NCBI GenBank assembly: GCA_048268005.1
Contig: JBLWWJ010000001.1
Location: 310,001 to 374,000 of the forward strand
DNA: 64,000 nucleotides
Direction: 5' to 3'
DNA from: Ancylomarina sp048268005
GTDB lineage: Bacteria > Bacteroidota > Bacteroidia > Bacteroidales > Marinifilaceae
Every line of letters starts with the position of its first letter. Position 1 is the stretch's first letter. The notes under the pieces were generated by a model that worked only from the letters and a program-made list of their open reading frames with translations, ran no database searches and was not told the DNA's origin. The position numbers and the translations under genes are program-made. This document shows, one piece after another, positions 25,032-34,390 of the stretch.

Positions 25032-28000
25032 TTAAATGTTGGCAGCTTCAATCTCATGCAATTTTTTGAAACGTGTGACTTTCGACATGGGGGCTAAAAG
25101 GTAAAGGTAATTCAGTCTGCTCACAGGATCTCTGAATCGTCTTTCATCTTCCTTAACTTCCTCCATGGCAATATTGATTTCATGAATTGATGATCTCATA
25201 AACATGACTTGGTTCTGATACTCGAAATAGAACCAATTACCATCTTCAAGTTCCATATACAGATACATTCGGTTACCTCGCCTGCTTTTTCGAATCTCCA
25301 TCTGACCTTTTACTGTGATATTGTGAGTTGTGTTGAAAATACTTCCGATTTCAAGTTCTCCCACAGAATAATAGGCTTTCTTTTTAGTATTCCAGACTAG
25401 CTTAACCTGGTTGAAAAATAGTGTTTGTCTTATGGTATCAGGTAGTGCATCATAGGAACTCTTCTCTTTGATTTCCTTCACTATTTTATTGCCTTCAATC
25501 TCAGGCATTATTAGAGGGAAAGTTCTGAGGAAATGCTTGTTGTTTAAATTACTTGGTCTTTCAACCGAGTTTGAGAAATGCTTATTAATCATTTTCAATA
25601 ATAGCTCTGAAAAGTAGAAATCGAAGCCTAAGCAAGTTGTCAGACTTACTTTTTCTTTACTCGAATCGTAATCAACAGTTCCTGCTGCTGTTAGTTTTAC
25701 GTGACCTAATTTTGTTCCAAGATTTATTAGGCCTTCACCATTTAAATTACAATTATTCATATTGTAAGATATTAGGTTTCCAGGCTGTTCCTGATTTTTA
25801 AGTTTTTGTTCGCTACCAACTTGATAGATGTTTTTTGTCTTATTATAAGTCAGATAACCATCAACAGTAAGAAGCGGGTTGTCCGTATAGAACTTTCTGG
25901 TGGATAAGAAAGCAGGATAAATATGTATTGAATCGTTAGTGAGATAGAGTGAGTTAAATATTTTGACATTTTCCTTATCCCGTCCAATGGTGTCGATGGG
26001 GATCATGATATCTTTAGGATTAATGGGTGCATTGAATGTCAACCATCTGTTCTTGATGTTATTACATTTGTTATGAATTTGAGTTTCACCGTTAAAACGC
26101 AAATGTTTTTCTCTGGCTGCCAAATGGACTTCACCTCTGAAATCGAAATCAGGACTCAGGGTAAAGGACATGGCATCAGGAATTGCCCCGGAAGCAATCG
26201 TCTGACCTGTTGAATCCACACTTATTTTGTTGAAATAGATTTCTTGTTCTTCATCGATGTCATCTTTATAGGTATAGAAGCCAGAACCGGTATAATTTCT
26301 CCTTCCTTCAACTTCAACCAATGCATCTGTTATTTCATGGAAATGTTGAAGCGTGTCTGCGAATATTCTACAATTGCTTAGTGGAGCTAAATAACCATCA
26401 TTTTCTATCGTGATATTACCATGCAGAGGAATGATATCAGCATCAGCAATTTTTAGTTTCTCTACAAATTTAGCTGCAATGGTATAGTTGGTCGTGTCAT
26501 ATATGGCATATGGGCTTATGAAACTCAATGAATCCTGATCAAAGTGAGTTGAGATAAACGTGTTATAAGAATTTTTAGGAAGTGACTTGATATTACCCGT
26601 TTCCCATAATAGGTTCAGGTTTGCTAATTCTTCACTTCCGAATTCAAGTTGGTCATTGCTCATATTCCATTTAAAACTATTGAGCTGACAGATGTAATTG
26701 TTGGATGGAAAGCTACTGTAATTCCCCGCAATCGTACTTTTGAAATCAGAGCGTTGAGTACTTAGATCGATAATGGCATCACACATTTCTGCTTTAAATG
26801 AATAGCCCATCTCATTCCCGCTGAGTAATTTGAATTGACTGGTATCTGCAGTAATTTTTGCCCCCGAATAATTAAAGTAATTTGAAGTGAAAGAACCATT
26901 AGCATAAATCATCTCTCCCGAACCAGCCATTTTATCATTGGTAATATTCACAATCCCTGATAGTGAGGCATGACCTTCGTACATGCTTAAAGGAGAATCT
27001 TTCCCCTGGCTCTGGATCTTGAATTGATCCTTGTTGCTTTGCCACTCAACCCAAATGTTTTTACCACTGATATCAGGATGAGAATAGGGGGTGCTTTGAG
27101 CTAAGAGTGTGTACGACTCTGCATGTCCTTTTGCACTTTCAGGAAGAAAAATGAAGTGGTCTGATACAATCTTGGTGTTCTTCTCGGTAAAAGTTCCTTT
27201 CCCCCATAGTCCGTCATTATTTAGGAATAATGAATCCGTGAAAATTGCTTTATTATACACTAAAACACCATTGTCTTCAATGGCATGAGCAAAACCAATG
27301 GAATTGTCATTGTTTACAAGTAAGGTTTCGCGGAAGGCTGGAACAATACCACCAGATTTAAACTCACCCTGAAATTGCAGATCTTGGTCGGATAGTTTGT
27401 TGATATTGTCAATGGTAAAGGGATCTACTTTGATGTAGAATTTATCCTTTTTATAGATGCCATTTTGAATATATGCCTTGTCGTAATATAGGTAGGATGA
27501 ATCGTATGAGTTGAAGATGGGGTACTGCTCCAAATATTCGTTACCTGATTTATTTGAAGGATCATCAATCAATAGGTTCGCTGTGGCATTTTTCACTATG
27601 TTTTCAAGAAATATGGCATTCCTTCTGGCAAATTGACCTTTGTCATCGGTGGGAATATAGGCTTTTAATGAATCAATGAGTCCCATGTCAACTTTAAAAT
27701 CATCATAAGAAAAATTGAAGTTTTTGCCATACATATTTAAAGGTCCGGCTTTTACTAAGCCATTGAATTCAAAATCGCGATTTTGTTTAACCAATAGTTT
27801 TCCTTCTTTAGGAATGAAACTTACATTTTGTGAGTTACTGACTGATACTTGATCAACACCATTAATTTGTAAATGAAAATTTTTCAGATTCAGAGTAGCA
27901 TCATCTTGAAGTTTCTCGGTATTCGAAGAGAAATGAATAACGTCGTAATCCTGTTTTCCCATTGCAGCAGAGATATAATCGCTGCTGCGTTTTTCAATTG

Positions 28001-29516
28001 TGATTTCATCCTCAGAGGCATCGTAGTTGACAAAACCTTGAAATGACAGGCCTATTACTTGTTGTCGGGTCTGGCTGATTGGTTTCTTGATATAATTGGC
28101 ATATTCCTCTGTCGTAAAGGTATTGGAATAGGTATAATTGGCATATTCGTGTAGTAAAACTAAAGGGTGTTTATCATCCATACCCTGAAGTCTCAGGTAA
28201 TGGTTGTTTGTAAAATAGTTTAGAGATTCAAACTTTGCCAAACGATGAGAGGCACCTTTCATCTTTTTAAAATGAATCATATTTTCGTTCATATTCCAAT
28301 GAAGAATTCCAAAATCCATGAGTAGGTTGTGGTAATTATTATAATAGGGACTTTGGGACATGCCAGTTCCATCTCTGGTCAGAATCAGTTCTTTCTTTTC
28401 TGTTAGAATTTTTAAGTAAAGGTTGGGGTGGTAAATTTTAAAGGTATCGAGATGCAGAGTGATCTCAGTATCTTTTCCGAGAATTTTCTTGTTCGAAAAG
28501 CTAAAGTATTCCGATGAGGCTTCAATAAATAAGGTATCGTTCCGTGTCAATTTTATTCTTGCTGGCTGTTCTGAATTACCTTTTCCAATAAATTTAGCAC
28601 CTTGAATAGCAATACCTCCTTTGTAGCTTATATTCTCGAATAAGCTGTCAATGGATATATTTTGTTCAAAGGAGTTAAATCTGGGATATGTTGCTGAAGA
28701 AGGTTTTCTAACAATATTGACTTTTTCTACCAACGAACCTGATACGAAATCCTTAAACAGTAATTTATTTCTATAGTGAGCGGTGTCAATGACTATTTTT
28801 GGTTTGGTAATATCTAGTTTATAATCCTTAAACTCGGCATATTCATCATTAGCAGATTTGCCAGCTCTGGTCCATGCAATTTTTCCCTTGTCGCCTTTCC
28901 ATTTTTTCTCGAAAGGGTAGTAGGCCCCACTTGTATTATAGATACAGCAGCTATCTTTTTGTGAATAACAAACTAATTCTGTTGACTTGAAGACTATCTT
29001 AAGCGTATCCTCATAGGTATAATGAAAATCGTTCGATCTGGTTTTCCATTTCGTTGAGAAGGATTTATACAGGAGTTGATTTTTGAGTAAGTCGTGGGTT
29101 TGTTTTAAAAAGCCGTTGATATTTTTAAGCTTGACTTTGGGTTTGCTAAGTTCATGAAGTAAACCTTTCTCCCAATTAGAATAATCATGATCACTTAAGC
29201 CTTTCTCGTCAAATAAAATAAGACTATTAAAGTAATCGTAAAAATCGGGTACGACACGAGCTCTTTTTTTTCTGAATTTTGCACAAATAGAAAGAATGGA
29301 ATCCCTTTTTGCAGAAGATAATTGAGCTTTATCCCAAAAATTCTGAAACTTATATTGAAACTCCTTTTTTTCTTTTTTGTTTAAGGATGGATGATTCATC
29401 AGTACATCTATCTCACTTATTTTAATAATTGAATCTTGATTAAGACGATTAGCCTTTGTAGAAAAGCTAGTTAAGAAAAATCCTAAAAAAATAAGTGAGT
29501 ATAGGTACCTGGACAT
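25032..29516 (-). CDS. Very large exported protein, function unknown
   Basis: This 1494-aa protein starts with a signal peptide (about 1-22, ending STKA). I do not recognise a named domain. Residues about 40-200 are charged and probably helical. The rest is rich in alternating hydrophobic and polar residues with repeated Asn/Asp/Ser turns (for example YDTTNYTIAAKFVEKLKI and PDFDFRGEVHLAARE), suggesting a long beta-solenoid or beta-taco scaffold like those of envelope transport proteins. No beta-barrel ending is evident, and the last ~70 residues (DPVSRLNYLYLLAPMSKVTRF) look helical. It follows prmA by 40 bp. The protein may be a periplasmic scaffold or translocation component; this is inference from composition only. 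Confidence 0.6.
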   Translation of the reverse strand: MSRYLYSLIFLGFFLTSFSTKANRLNQDSIIKISEIDVLMNHPSLNKKEKKEFQYKFQNFWDKAQLSSAKRDSILSICAKFRKKRARVVPDFYDYFNSLILFDEKGLSDHDYSNWEKGLLHELSKPKVKLKNINGFLKQTHDLLKNQLLYKSFSTKWKTRSNDFHYTYEDTLKIVFKSTELVCYSQKDSCCIYNTSGAYYPFEKKWKGDKGKIAWTRAGKSANDEYAEFKDYKLDITKPKIVIDTAHYRNKLLFKDFVSGSLVEKVNIVRKPSSATYPRFNSFEQNISIDSLFENISYKGGIAIQGAKFIGKGNSEQPARIKLTRNDTLFIEASSEYFSFSNKKILGKDTEITLHLDTFKIYHPNLYLKILTEKKELILTRDGTGMSQSPYYNNYHNLLMDFGILHWNMNENMIHFKKMKGASHRLAKFESLNYFTNNHYLRLQGMDDKHPLVLLHEYANYTYSNTFTTEEYANYIKKPISQTRQQVIGLSFQGFVNYDASEDEITIEKRSSDYISAAMGKQDYDVIHFSSNTEKLQDDATLNLKNFHLQINGVDQVSVSNSQNVSFIPKEGKLLVKQNRDFEFNGLVKAGPLNMYGKNFNFSYDDFKVDMGLIDSLKAYIPTDDKGQFARRNAIFLENIVKNATANLLIDDPSNKSGNEYLEQYPIFNSYDSSYLYYDKAYIQNGIYKKDKFYIKVDPFTIDNINKLSDQDLQFQGEFKSGGIVPAFRETLLVNNDNSIGFAHAIEDNGVLVYNKAIFTDSLFLNNDGLWGKGTFTEKNTKIVSDHFIFLPESAKGHAESYTLLAQSTPYSHPDISGKNIWVEWQSNKDQFKIQSQGKDSPLSMYEGHASLSGIVNITNDKMAGSGEMIYANGSFTSNYFNYSGAKITADTSQFKLLSGNEMGYSFKAEMCDAIIDLSTQRSDFKSTIAGNYSSFPSNNYICQLNSFKWNMSNDQLEFGSEELANLNLLWETGNIKSLPKNSYNTFISTHFDQDSLSFISPYAIYDTTNYTIAAKFVEKLKIADADIIPLHGNITIENDGYLAPLSNCRIFADTLQHFHEITDALVEVEGRRNYTGSGFYTYKDDIDEEQEIYFNKISVDSTGQTIASGAIPDAMSFTLSPDFDFRGEVHLAAREKHLRFNGETQIHNKCNNIKNRWLTFNAPINPKDIMIPIDTIGRDKENVKIFNSLYLTNDSIHIYPAFLSTRKFYTDNPLLTVDGYLTYNKTKNIYQVGSEQKLKNQEQPGNLISYNMNNCNLNGEGLINLGTKLGHVKLTAAGTVDYDSSKEKVSLTTCLGFDFYFSELLLKMINKHFSNSVERPSNLNNKHFLRTFPLIMPEIEGNKIVKEIKEKSSYDALPDTIRQTLFFNQVKLVWNTKKKAYYSVGELEIGSIFNTTHNITVKGQMEIRKSRRGNRMYLYMELEDGNWFYFEYQNQVMFMRSSIHEINIAMEEVKEDERRFRDPVSRLNYLYLLAPMSKVTRFKKLHEIEAANI

Positions 29517-29556
29517 TTTTATTGATTTTTGATTAAAGAAGGATCAAAAGATAGTT

Positions 29557-30399
29557 TTACTTTTTCTCAAAACGAACAGCAACCCAGTTCTGGTCAACTT
29601 TATGGTCGATATAGTTCATGTTGTTCTTTTCAGCTTCCTCTAGAATGTATTTTAAATCTTCGGTGTAGAACCCACTCATAATTAGAAGACCATTTTGAGG
29701 TAAGCAAGCCACATATGACTTCATATCATTCAGCAGGATGTTGCGGTTGATGTTTGCTAAAACGATATCGTACTCTTTGCCCTCCAATAGGCTGGCGTCA
29801 CCCAGGAAAACGGATACATTTTCAGCCTGATTGTTTTTAATGTTTTCAAGAGAGTTTTTATACGGCCACTCGTCAATGTCGATGGCATCAACTGTTTTTG
29901 CACCACGCATAGAAGCTAAAATGGCTAATAAGCTAGTTCCACAGCCCATATCAAGGACTCTTTTATCTTTGATATCGCTATTTAAAATGCTCTGAACCAT
30001 CAGCGAGGTTGTTGAATGGTGACCTGTTCCAAAAGACATCTTAGGATCTATGACGATATCATAGGGCACTTTAGGCGTGTCGGTATGGAAAGAAGCTCGA
30101 ATGACTACTTGATCTGAAATGATAACAGGTTGAAAATTGGATTCCCATACAGCATTCCAGTCTTGCGAGATTACGGTTTTATAGCTGTAGTTCAATTCGA
30201 AGTTTGTATCAGGAAGGTAGTCCAGATTGATTGCCTTTACGGTTTCAATATTAAATAGATCTTCAGTTATGTAAGCATCAACCGAATCGTCATTTTCAGT
30301 AAAGCTGTCGTAGCCAAGCTCTCCAAGTTCTGCGATTAGAATTTGAGCTACAGCTTCGTTATAAGGGATAATTTCACATTTTAATTCAATGTAATCCAT
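29557..30399 (-). CDS. prmA: Ribosomal protein L11 methyltransferase
   Basis: This 280-aa class I SAM methyltransferase trimethylates ribosomal protein L11. The SAM-binding motif VLDMGCGTSLLAILA, the upstream IDPKMSFGTGHHSTT typical of PrmA, and the catalytic-region VLANINRNILL are present. The N-terminal ~110 residues form the L11-recognition domain. Length and motif order are normal. It is the first gene of a minus-strand group leading to the 1494-aa protein, and is divergent from iorA across a 607-bp gap. Confidence 0.93.
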   Translation of the reverse strand: MDYIELKCEIIPYNEAVAQILIAELGELGYDSFTENDDSVDAYITEDLFNIETVKAINLDYLPDTNFELNYSYKTVISQDWNAVWESNFQPVIISDQVVIRASFHTDTPKVPYDIVIDPKMSFGTGHHSTTSLMVQSILNSDIKDKRVLDMGCGTSLLAILASMRGAKTVDAIDIDEWPYKNSLENIKNNQAENVSVFLGDASLLEGKEYDIVLANINRNILLNDMKSYVACLPQNGLLIMSGFYTEDLKYILEEAEKNNMNYIDHKVDQNWVAVRFEKK

Positions 30400-31006
30400 G
30401 ATTTGTATTAATTAATTCTTATTTAGTTGAAAGTAATTCTCAATTATTTTATGTTGTAATTTACAAAAATAATCTTCTTCATTTAAAAGACTTCATTTAT
30501 TTGAGAATAAAGCAGGATGTAATTTTTTAAGGCTGATTTATCTTCGAATTTAAGCGCTAGTTTGATGTTTGTAAGTTTCTTCTAATTAGTGGTTTAGTGT
30601 TTACGCAACCGTTTTCGTTATTTGAAATAGTTCTAAACTTCTCGTTTTTGTTTCTAATTTTATTGACATTAAATCAAATAGTGGTATTATTGCCATCAAT
30701 TATTAGGAATAACTGTTGTTTTATTACAATTTATAAGTAAACAAATGGATTTTCTTGCAATTAAATTTTATGTGATGGCTTACCTTGTATGCTACCTTGA
30801 AATCTTCGGAGGACTATAATCCACTTCCTATTCTCGATCCCTGTGATCTATTCTAGAATCTTCTTTTCTAGACCTATCCTATCTATTTTTTTTGAGTATT
30901 TATAATTGGTGTATTTGAACATCAATGATTATAAAATAAGACACTTACATTTCATTTGTATAAGTGTCGTACCCTATAGATTAATAAAAATCTTAAATAA
31001 AAAAAC
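30400..31006. other. 607-bp divergent intergenic region (prmA/iorA)
   Basis: No gene is supported here. The region is A/T-rich and holds the prmA and iorA control sequences. The only clear structure is the inverted repeat at 30940-30968. No riboswitch consensus (TPP, SAM, cobalamin) was recognised. Confidence 0.5.
30940..30968. promoter_or_regulatory. Inverted repeat overlapping a putative iorA promoter
   Basis: GACACTTA (30940-30947) and TAAGTGTC (30961-30968) are perfect arms, extended by CA/TG. TTTG at 30955-30958 and a weak -7 box (TAGATTAA, 30977-30984, spacing 18) could form the iorA promoter, so the repeat may be an operator. Confidence 0.4.
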
Positions 31007-32632
31007 ATGCAAAAGTCACTATTGTTAGGTGTCGAAGCTATTGCTCAAGGAGCAATTGACGCTGGAATGTCAGGTGTTTACGCTTATCCAGGAACACCTT
31101 CTACAGAAATTACAGAGTACATTCAGCATTCAAAACTTGCTGCAGAACGTAAAATTCACAGCGAGTGGTCTGCTAATGAGAAAACAGCTATGGAAACTGC
31201 TCTTGGTATGTCATATGCTGGGAAAAGAACGATGGTTTGTATGAAACACGTTGGTTTAAATGTTGCTGCCGACTGTTTTATGAATGCAGCCATTACAGGT
31301 GCTAATGGCGGTATGATTATTACTATTGCTGATGATCCATCTATGCACTCGTCTCAAAATGAGCAGGATTCACGTGTGTATGGTAAGTTTGCAATGATTC
31401 CAATTCTTGAGCCTTCTAATCAGCAAGAGGCTTATGATATGACTCGTTTTGGCTTTGAATTATCTGAAGCATTTGGAACGCCGGTAATGATGCGTATTAC
31501 AACTCGTTTGGCTCACTCTCGTGCAGGTGTTACACCCGTATCTGAGATTGTAGCAGAGAATGAAATGCATTTGCCGGAAGATAAGCAGCAATTTGTATTG
31601 TTGCCAGGTATTGCTCGTCGTCGTTATAAATTGTTATTATCTAACCAGGAGAAATTCGAAGCAGCTTCGGAGGAATCTCCTTACAACCAGTATACTGAAG
31701 GTTCTGATAAATCTCTAGGTATTATTGCTTGTGGTTTAGGTTACAATTACTTGATGGAAAACTATCCTAATGGTGATTGTCCATTCCCGGTATTAAAAGT
31801 TAGCCAGTACCCACTTCCTCGTAAGATGATGCAAAAAATCACTGAGGAGTGTGATAAAGTAATGGTGTTGGAAGAAGGTTACCCAGTGGTTGAAGAATTA
31901 TTGAAAGGATACCTTGAGAAAGAAGCTGTAATTGGTCGTTTGGACGGAACTTTATCTCGCGATGGTGAGCTAACTCCTGATATGGTTGCTAAGGCTTTAG
32001 GTTTTGATGTGGAGGAAGGTATGGCTATTCCGGATCTTGTTTCTGCTCGTCCTCCTGCATTGTGTGTGGGTTGTAGTCATCACGATGTTTATAAAGCCTT
32101 GAATGAAGTAATTGCTGAGTATGGCGAAGGTCGTGTATTCTCTGATATCGGATGTTATACTTTAGGTGCTTTACCTCCATACCGTGCTATTAATACGTGT
32201 GTTGATATGGGTGCTTCAATCACCATGGCTAAAGGGGCTGCTGATGCAGGTCTTATTCCTGCTGTTGCGATGATTGGTGACTCAACTTTTACCCACTCTG
32301 GAATGACCGGTTTATTGGATGCGATTAATGAGAATTCTCCAATTACGGTTATTATTTCAGATAACGAGTCTATCTCAATGACTGGTGGTCAGAAATCTTC
32401 AGCTAAAGGTAAATTGGAAGATATTTGTGAAGGTTTAGGTGTTCATCCTGATCACATCAAAGTATTTACTTCTCTGCCTAAGAAACATGAGCAGGTAAAA
32501 GATATTATTCGTGAAGAATGTGATTACCAAGGCGTGTCAGTTATTATTCCACGTCGTATTTGCGTTCAGAAGAATGTTCGTGATCAGAAAATTAAAAAAG
32601 CGATGAAAGCTAAAGCAGCTGCAAAAGCTTAA
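31007..32632 (+). CDS. iorA: Indolepyruvate:ferredoxin oxidoreductase alpha subunit, lacking the ferredoxin domain
   Basis: This 541-aa thiamine-diphosphate enzyme subunit oxidatively decarboxylates aryl-pyruvates from aromatic amino acids to aryl-acyl-CoA, passing electrons to ferredoxin. The N-terminal pyrimidine-binding region (VYAYPGTPSTEITEYI, MKHVGLNVAAD) and the C-terminal ThDP region (CVGCSHHDVYKAL, MIGDSTFTHSGMTGL, ISDNESISMTGGQ) are present. The well-known archaeal IorA ends in an 8Fe ferredoxin domain. This one stops at VQKNVRDQKIKKAMKAK with no cysteine clusters, so electrons must leave by another carrier. iorB follows after 143 bp. Confidence 0.92.
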   Translation: MQKSLLLGVEAIAQGAIDAGMSGVYAYPGTPSTEITEYIQHSKLAAERKIHSEWSANEKTAMETALGMSYAGKRTMVCMKHVGLNVAADCFMNAAITGANGGMIITIADDPSMHSSQNEQDSRVYGKFAMIPILEPSNQQEAYDMTRFGFELSEAFGTPVMMRITTRLAHSRAGVTPVSEIVAENEMHLPEDKQQFVLLPGIARRRYKLLLSNQEKFEAASEESPYNQYTEGSDKSLGIIACGLGYNYLMENYPNGDCPFPVLKVSQYPLPRKMMQKITEECDKVMVLEEGYPVVEELLKGYLEKEAVIGRLDGTLSRDGELTPDMVAKALGFDVEEGMAIPDLVSARPPALCVGCSHHDVYKALNEVIAEYGEGRVFSDIGCYTLGALPPYRAINTCVDMGASITMAKGAADAGLIPAVAMIGDSTFTHSGMTGLLDAINENSPITVIISDNESISMTGGQKSSAKGKLEDICEGLGVHPDHIKVFTSLPKKHEQVKDIIREECDYQGVSVIIPRRICVQKNVRDQKIKKAMKAKAAAKA

Positions 32633-32775
32633 ATTATAATTACGCATTATTAATTACGAATTGATAATTCGTTAAAAACACTTCAAGGTTAAATATTTTA
32701 TAACTTAAAGTATTTTGAAGATGTAAATAGTCTATGTACTAATTGCTTCGTACTTGATATTAAAATTGAAAAGAC

Positions 32776-33360
32776 ATGAAAACAGATATGGTTATTGCAG
32801 GTGTTGGCGGACAAGGGATTCTTTCCATTGCTGCTGCCTTAGGATCTGCTGCTTTAGATAATAATTTACACATGAAACAAGCTGAAACTCACGGTATGAG
32901 TCAGCGTGGTGGTGATGTTCAGTCATTTATGAGGATTTCTGATAAGCCAATTTACTCGGATTTGATTCCTAAAGGAGGAGCTGATATTATTTTGTCGGTA
33001 GAGCCTATGGAAGCTTTAAGATACCTGCCTTACCTTAAAAAAGGTGGCTATGTGGTAGCGAATTCGTCTCCATTTATTAATATTACTGATTATCCGGATG
33101 AGGCAGAATTGGTGAAAACAATTGAAGCTTTACCAAACTATGTATTGATTGATGCGGATGAGATTGCAAAAGAAGTGACAGGTTCTACAAGAGCTTTCAA
33201 CTTCGTGATGTTAGGTGCTGCATCTCCATTTATCGATGTGCCTTTTGAGTATTTAGAAGAAGGTATTCGTAAGATTTTTGGTAGAAAAGGTGAGGATGTG
33301 GTTAAAATGAACATCGACGCATTGCACGCAGGACGCAAGTTCTCTCAAGACAATAAATAA
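32776..33360 (+). CDS. iorB: Indolepyruvate:ferredoxin oxidoreductase beta subunit
   Basis: This 194-aa gamma-domain-type subunit pairs with IorA. The start VIAGVGGQGILSIAAALGSAA and ETHGMSQRGGDVQSFMRIS are characteristic of the 2-oxoacid oxidoreductase CoA-binding (gamma) family. The length is normal. It is transcribed with iorA and ends at a strong terminator. The phenylacetate-CoA ligase gene that often accompanies iorAB is not present downstream. Confidence 0.92.
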   Translation: MKTDMVIAGVGGQGILSIAAALGSAALDNNLHMKQAETHGMSQRGGDVQSFMRISDKPIYSDLIPKGGADIILSVEPMEALRYLPYLKKGGYVVANSSPFINITDYPDEAELVKTIEALPNYVLIDADEIAKEVTGSTRAFNFVMLGAASPFIDVPFEYLEEGIRKIFGRKGEDVVKMNIDALHAGRKFSQDNK

Positions 33361-33403
33361 GATCTTAATAATACTCTGGCAATAAATTGTCAGCTAATTC
33401 ACT

Positions 33404-33435
33404 AAGGCCTCAGAGTTATTCTTTGAGGCCTTTTT
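33404..33435 (+). terminator. Intrinsic terminator after iorAB
   Basis: AAGGCCTCA (33404-33412) pairs with TGAGGCCTT (33424-33432), followed by a T run: a 9-bp stem with an 11-nt loop. Confidence 0.85.
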
Positions 33436-33846
33436 TCGCCAATGAGCCCCTCCTGATGAATCAGGATTGCAGTGGCCATAAATTAAATATGTCTCACGAT
33501 CTATATTTTTTAATGTTTAGGGCGGGCTTTGTCGGCCTGTCGTTAAGCGTGTCACAGTACTTCCAATAGGGTGAATAACAGGATCAGGCTGACTTGATTT
33601 TTTATTCGCGGATTAAATTTTCGGTGCTCATGGACCCTTCGGGCTTGTCTACTTTTTATCTATGAACTGAGCGAAGCGGCTCTATTAAAAATTTTAAAAG
33701 ATTCTTCTAACAATGGATTAAGATCATTATTGATCGTTAACACATAAGATCTTCGATTTTTAATTGTGAATTTTCTGTATGGAAAGCTATAAGGTTTTGC
33801 TTGTGAAAAGTTTTTCTTATTTTATTTAATTCTGAATTGTTAAAAA
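33436..33846. other. Intergenic region after iorAB, no gene seen
   Basis: No coding sequence is convincing. The G/C-richer stretch around 33515-33570 and fragments such as GAGCGAAGCGGCTC near 33670 look like decayed REP-type repeats. The rest is A/T-rich. Confidence 0.4.
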
Positions 33847-33873
33847 TGTTGAAAAGTTTTCAACAAACGTTTG
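33847..33873. promoter_or_regulatory. Two adjacent palindromes, the second LacI/PurR-operator-like
   Basis: TGTTGAAAA-G-TTTTCAACA (33847-33865) is a perfect 9-bp inverted repeat. It is followed immediately by CAAACGTTTG (33864-33873), a perfect palindrome with the central CG typical of LacI-family operators and close to the E. coli PurR box core. The second palindrome overlaps the predicted -33 box of the candidate small RNA. Confidence 0.45.
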
Positions 33874-33902
33874 CGATATTCCAAAATGAAAAGCTATATT
33901 GC
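33870..33902 (+). promoter_or_regulatory. Putative promoter of candidate small RNA
   Basis: TTTG (33870-33873) and TATATTGC (33895-33902) are separated by 21 nt; the -7 box deviates from TAnnTTTG at the last two positions. Confidence 0.35.
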
Positions 33903-33907
33903 AAGCG

Positions 33908-34018
33908 CTTTTGGAAAAGGGGCCACCCTTTACAAAGCAAACTCTTATACTAACCGATAAGATTTCACTAACCGCTAATCCGCAAAGAATCCTACAGGCC
34001 ACTGTAGGATTTTTTTTA
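33908..34018 (+). ncRNA. Candidate small RNA, about 110 nt
   Basis: A short transcription unit is suggested by a promoter-like pair at 33870-33902 and a very strong terminator at 33988-34018, with no start codon between them. The interior contains ACTAACCG twice (near 33953 and 33969) and a small GGGG/CCCT hairpin. It lies between iorB and citD on their strand. It could be a free small RNA or an attenuated leader. The 5' end is inferred from the promoter only, and an overlapping minus-strand open frame has no coding features. Confidence 0.35.
33988..34018 (+). terminator. Strong intrinsic terminator
   Basis: AATCCTACAG (33988-33997) pairs with CTGTAGGATT (34002-34011) around a GCCA loop, followed by a run of eight or more T. 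No gene ends just upstream, which is why a small RNA is proposed. Confidence 0.9.
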
Positions 34019-34390
34019 TTTAGAGCCTGATTCACAGTTCGGTTCCGTAATTTGCGTCTTGAAACAGAATAAATATAAATGTGTTTTTTTCTGATGAAAA
34101 GTTGATCTTTTAGCTCGGAATAGAGAATAAAATCGTTAATCTGTTTTATAACATTTCCAGCATACAAAAAAAGAAGCCAAAGTCCTTTGATATTTTTTGA
34201 AAGACTGCAACATTTGTACACTGAAAATCAGTTGAAATTTTGAAGTGAAATCTACTAAGTAATTCGGTTTATTTAGATTGATTTATGATTCGGTTTCGTC
34301 TGGTTTTTTTAGGTTTAACACAATCAATAAAAATTTCATCTTCATCCGTAATAGAAGGGGATGGATAATAACAACTAACGATACAAAATA
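34019..34390 (+). other. citD upstream region
   Basis: No gene is seen. The element ATTCGGTTT recurs (around 34261 and 34287, and similar near 34033), which might be regulator half-sites. No clear TTTG/TAnnTTTG pair was found ahead of citD. Confidence 0.3.

Noticed and set aside
33515..33570. Fragment of a decayed transposase or group II intron after iorAB
   Set aside because: The stretch is G/C-richer than its surroundings, but no conserved motif or terminal repeat could be recognised.
33826..34221. 131-codon minus-strand open frame between iorB and citD
   Set aside because: It runs through a strong plus-strand terminator and A/T-rich DNA, has no recognisable domain and no promoter; a small RNA on the other strand explains the signals better.
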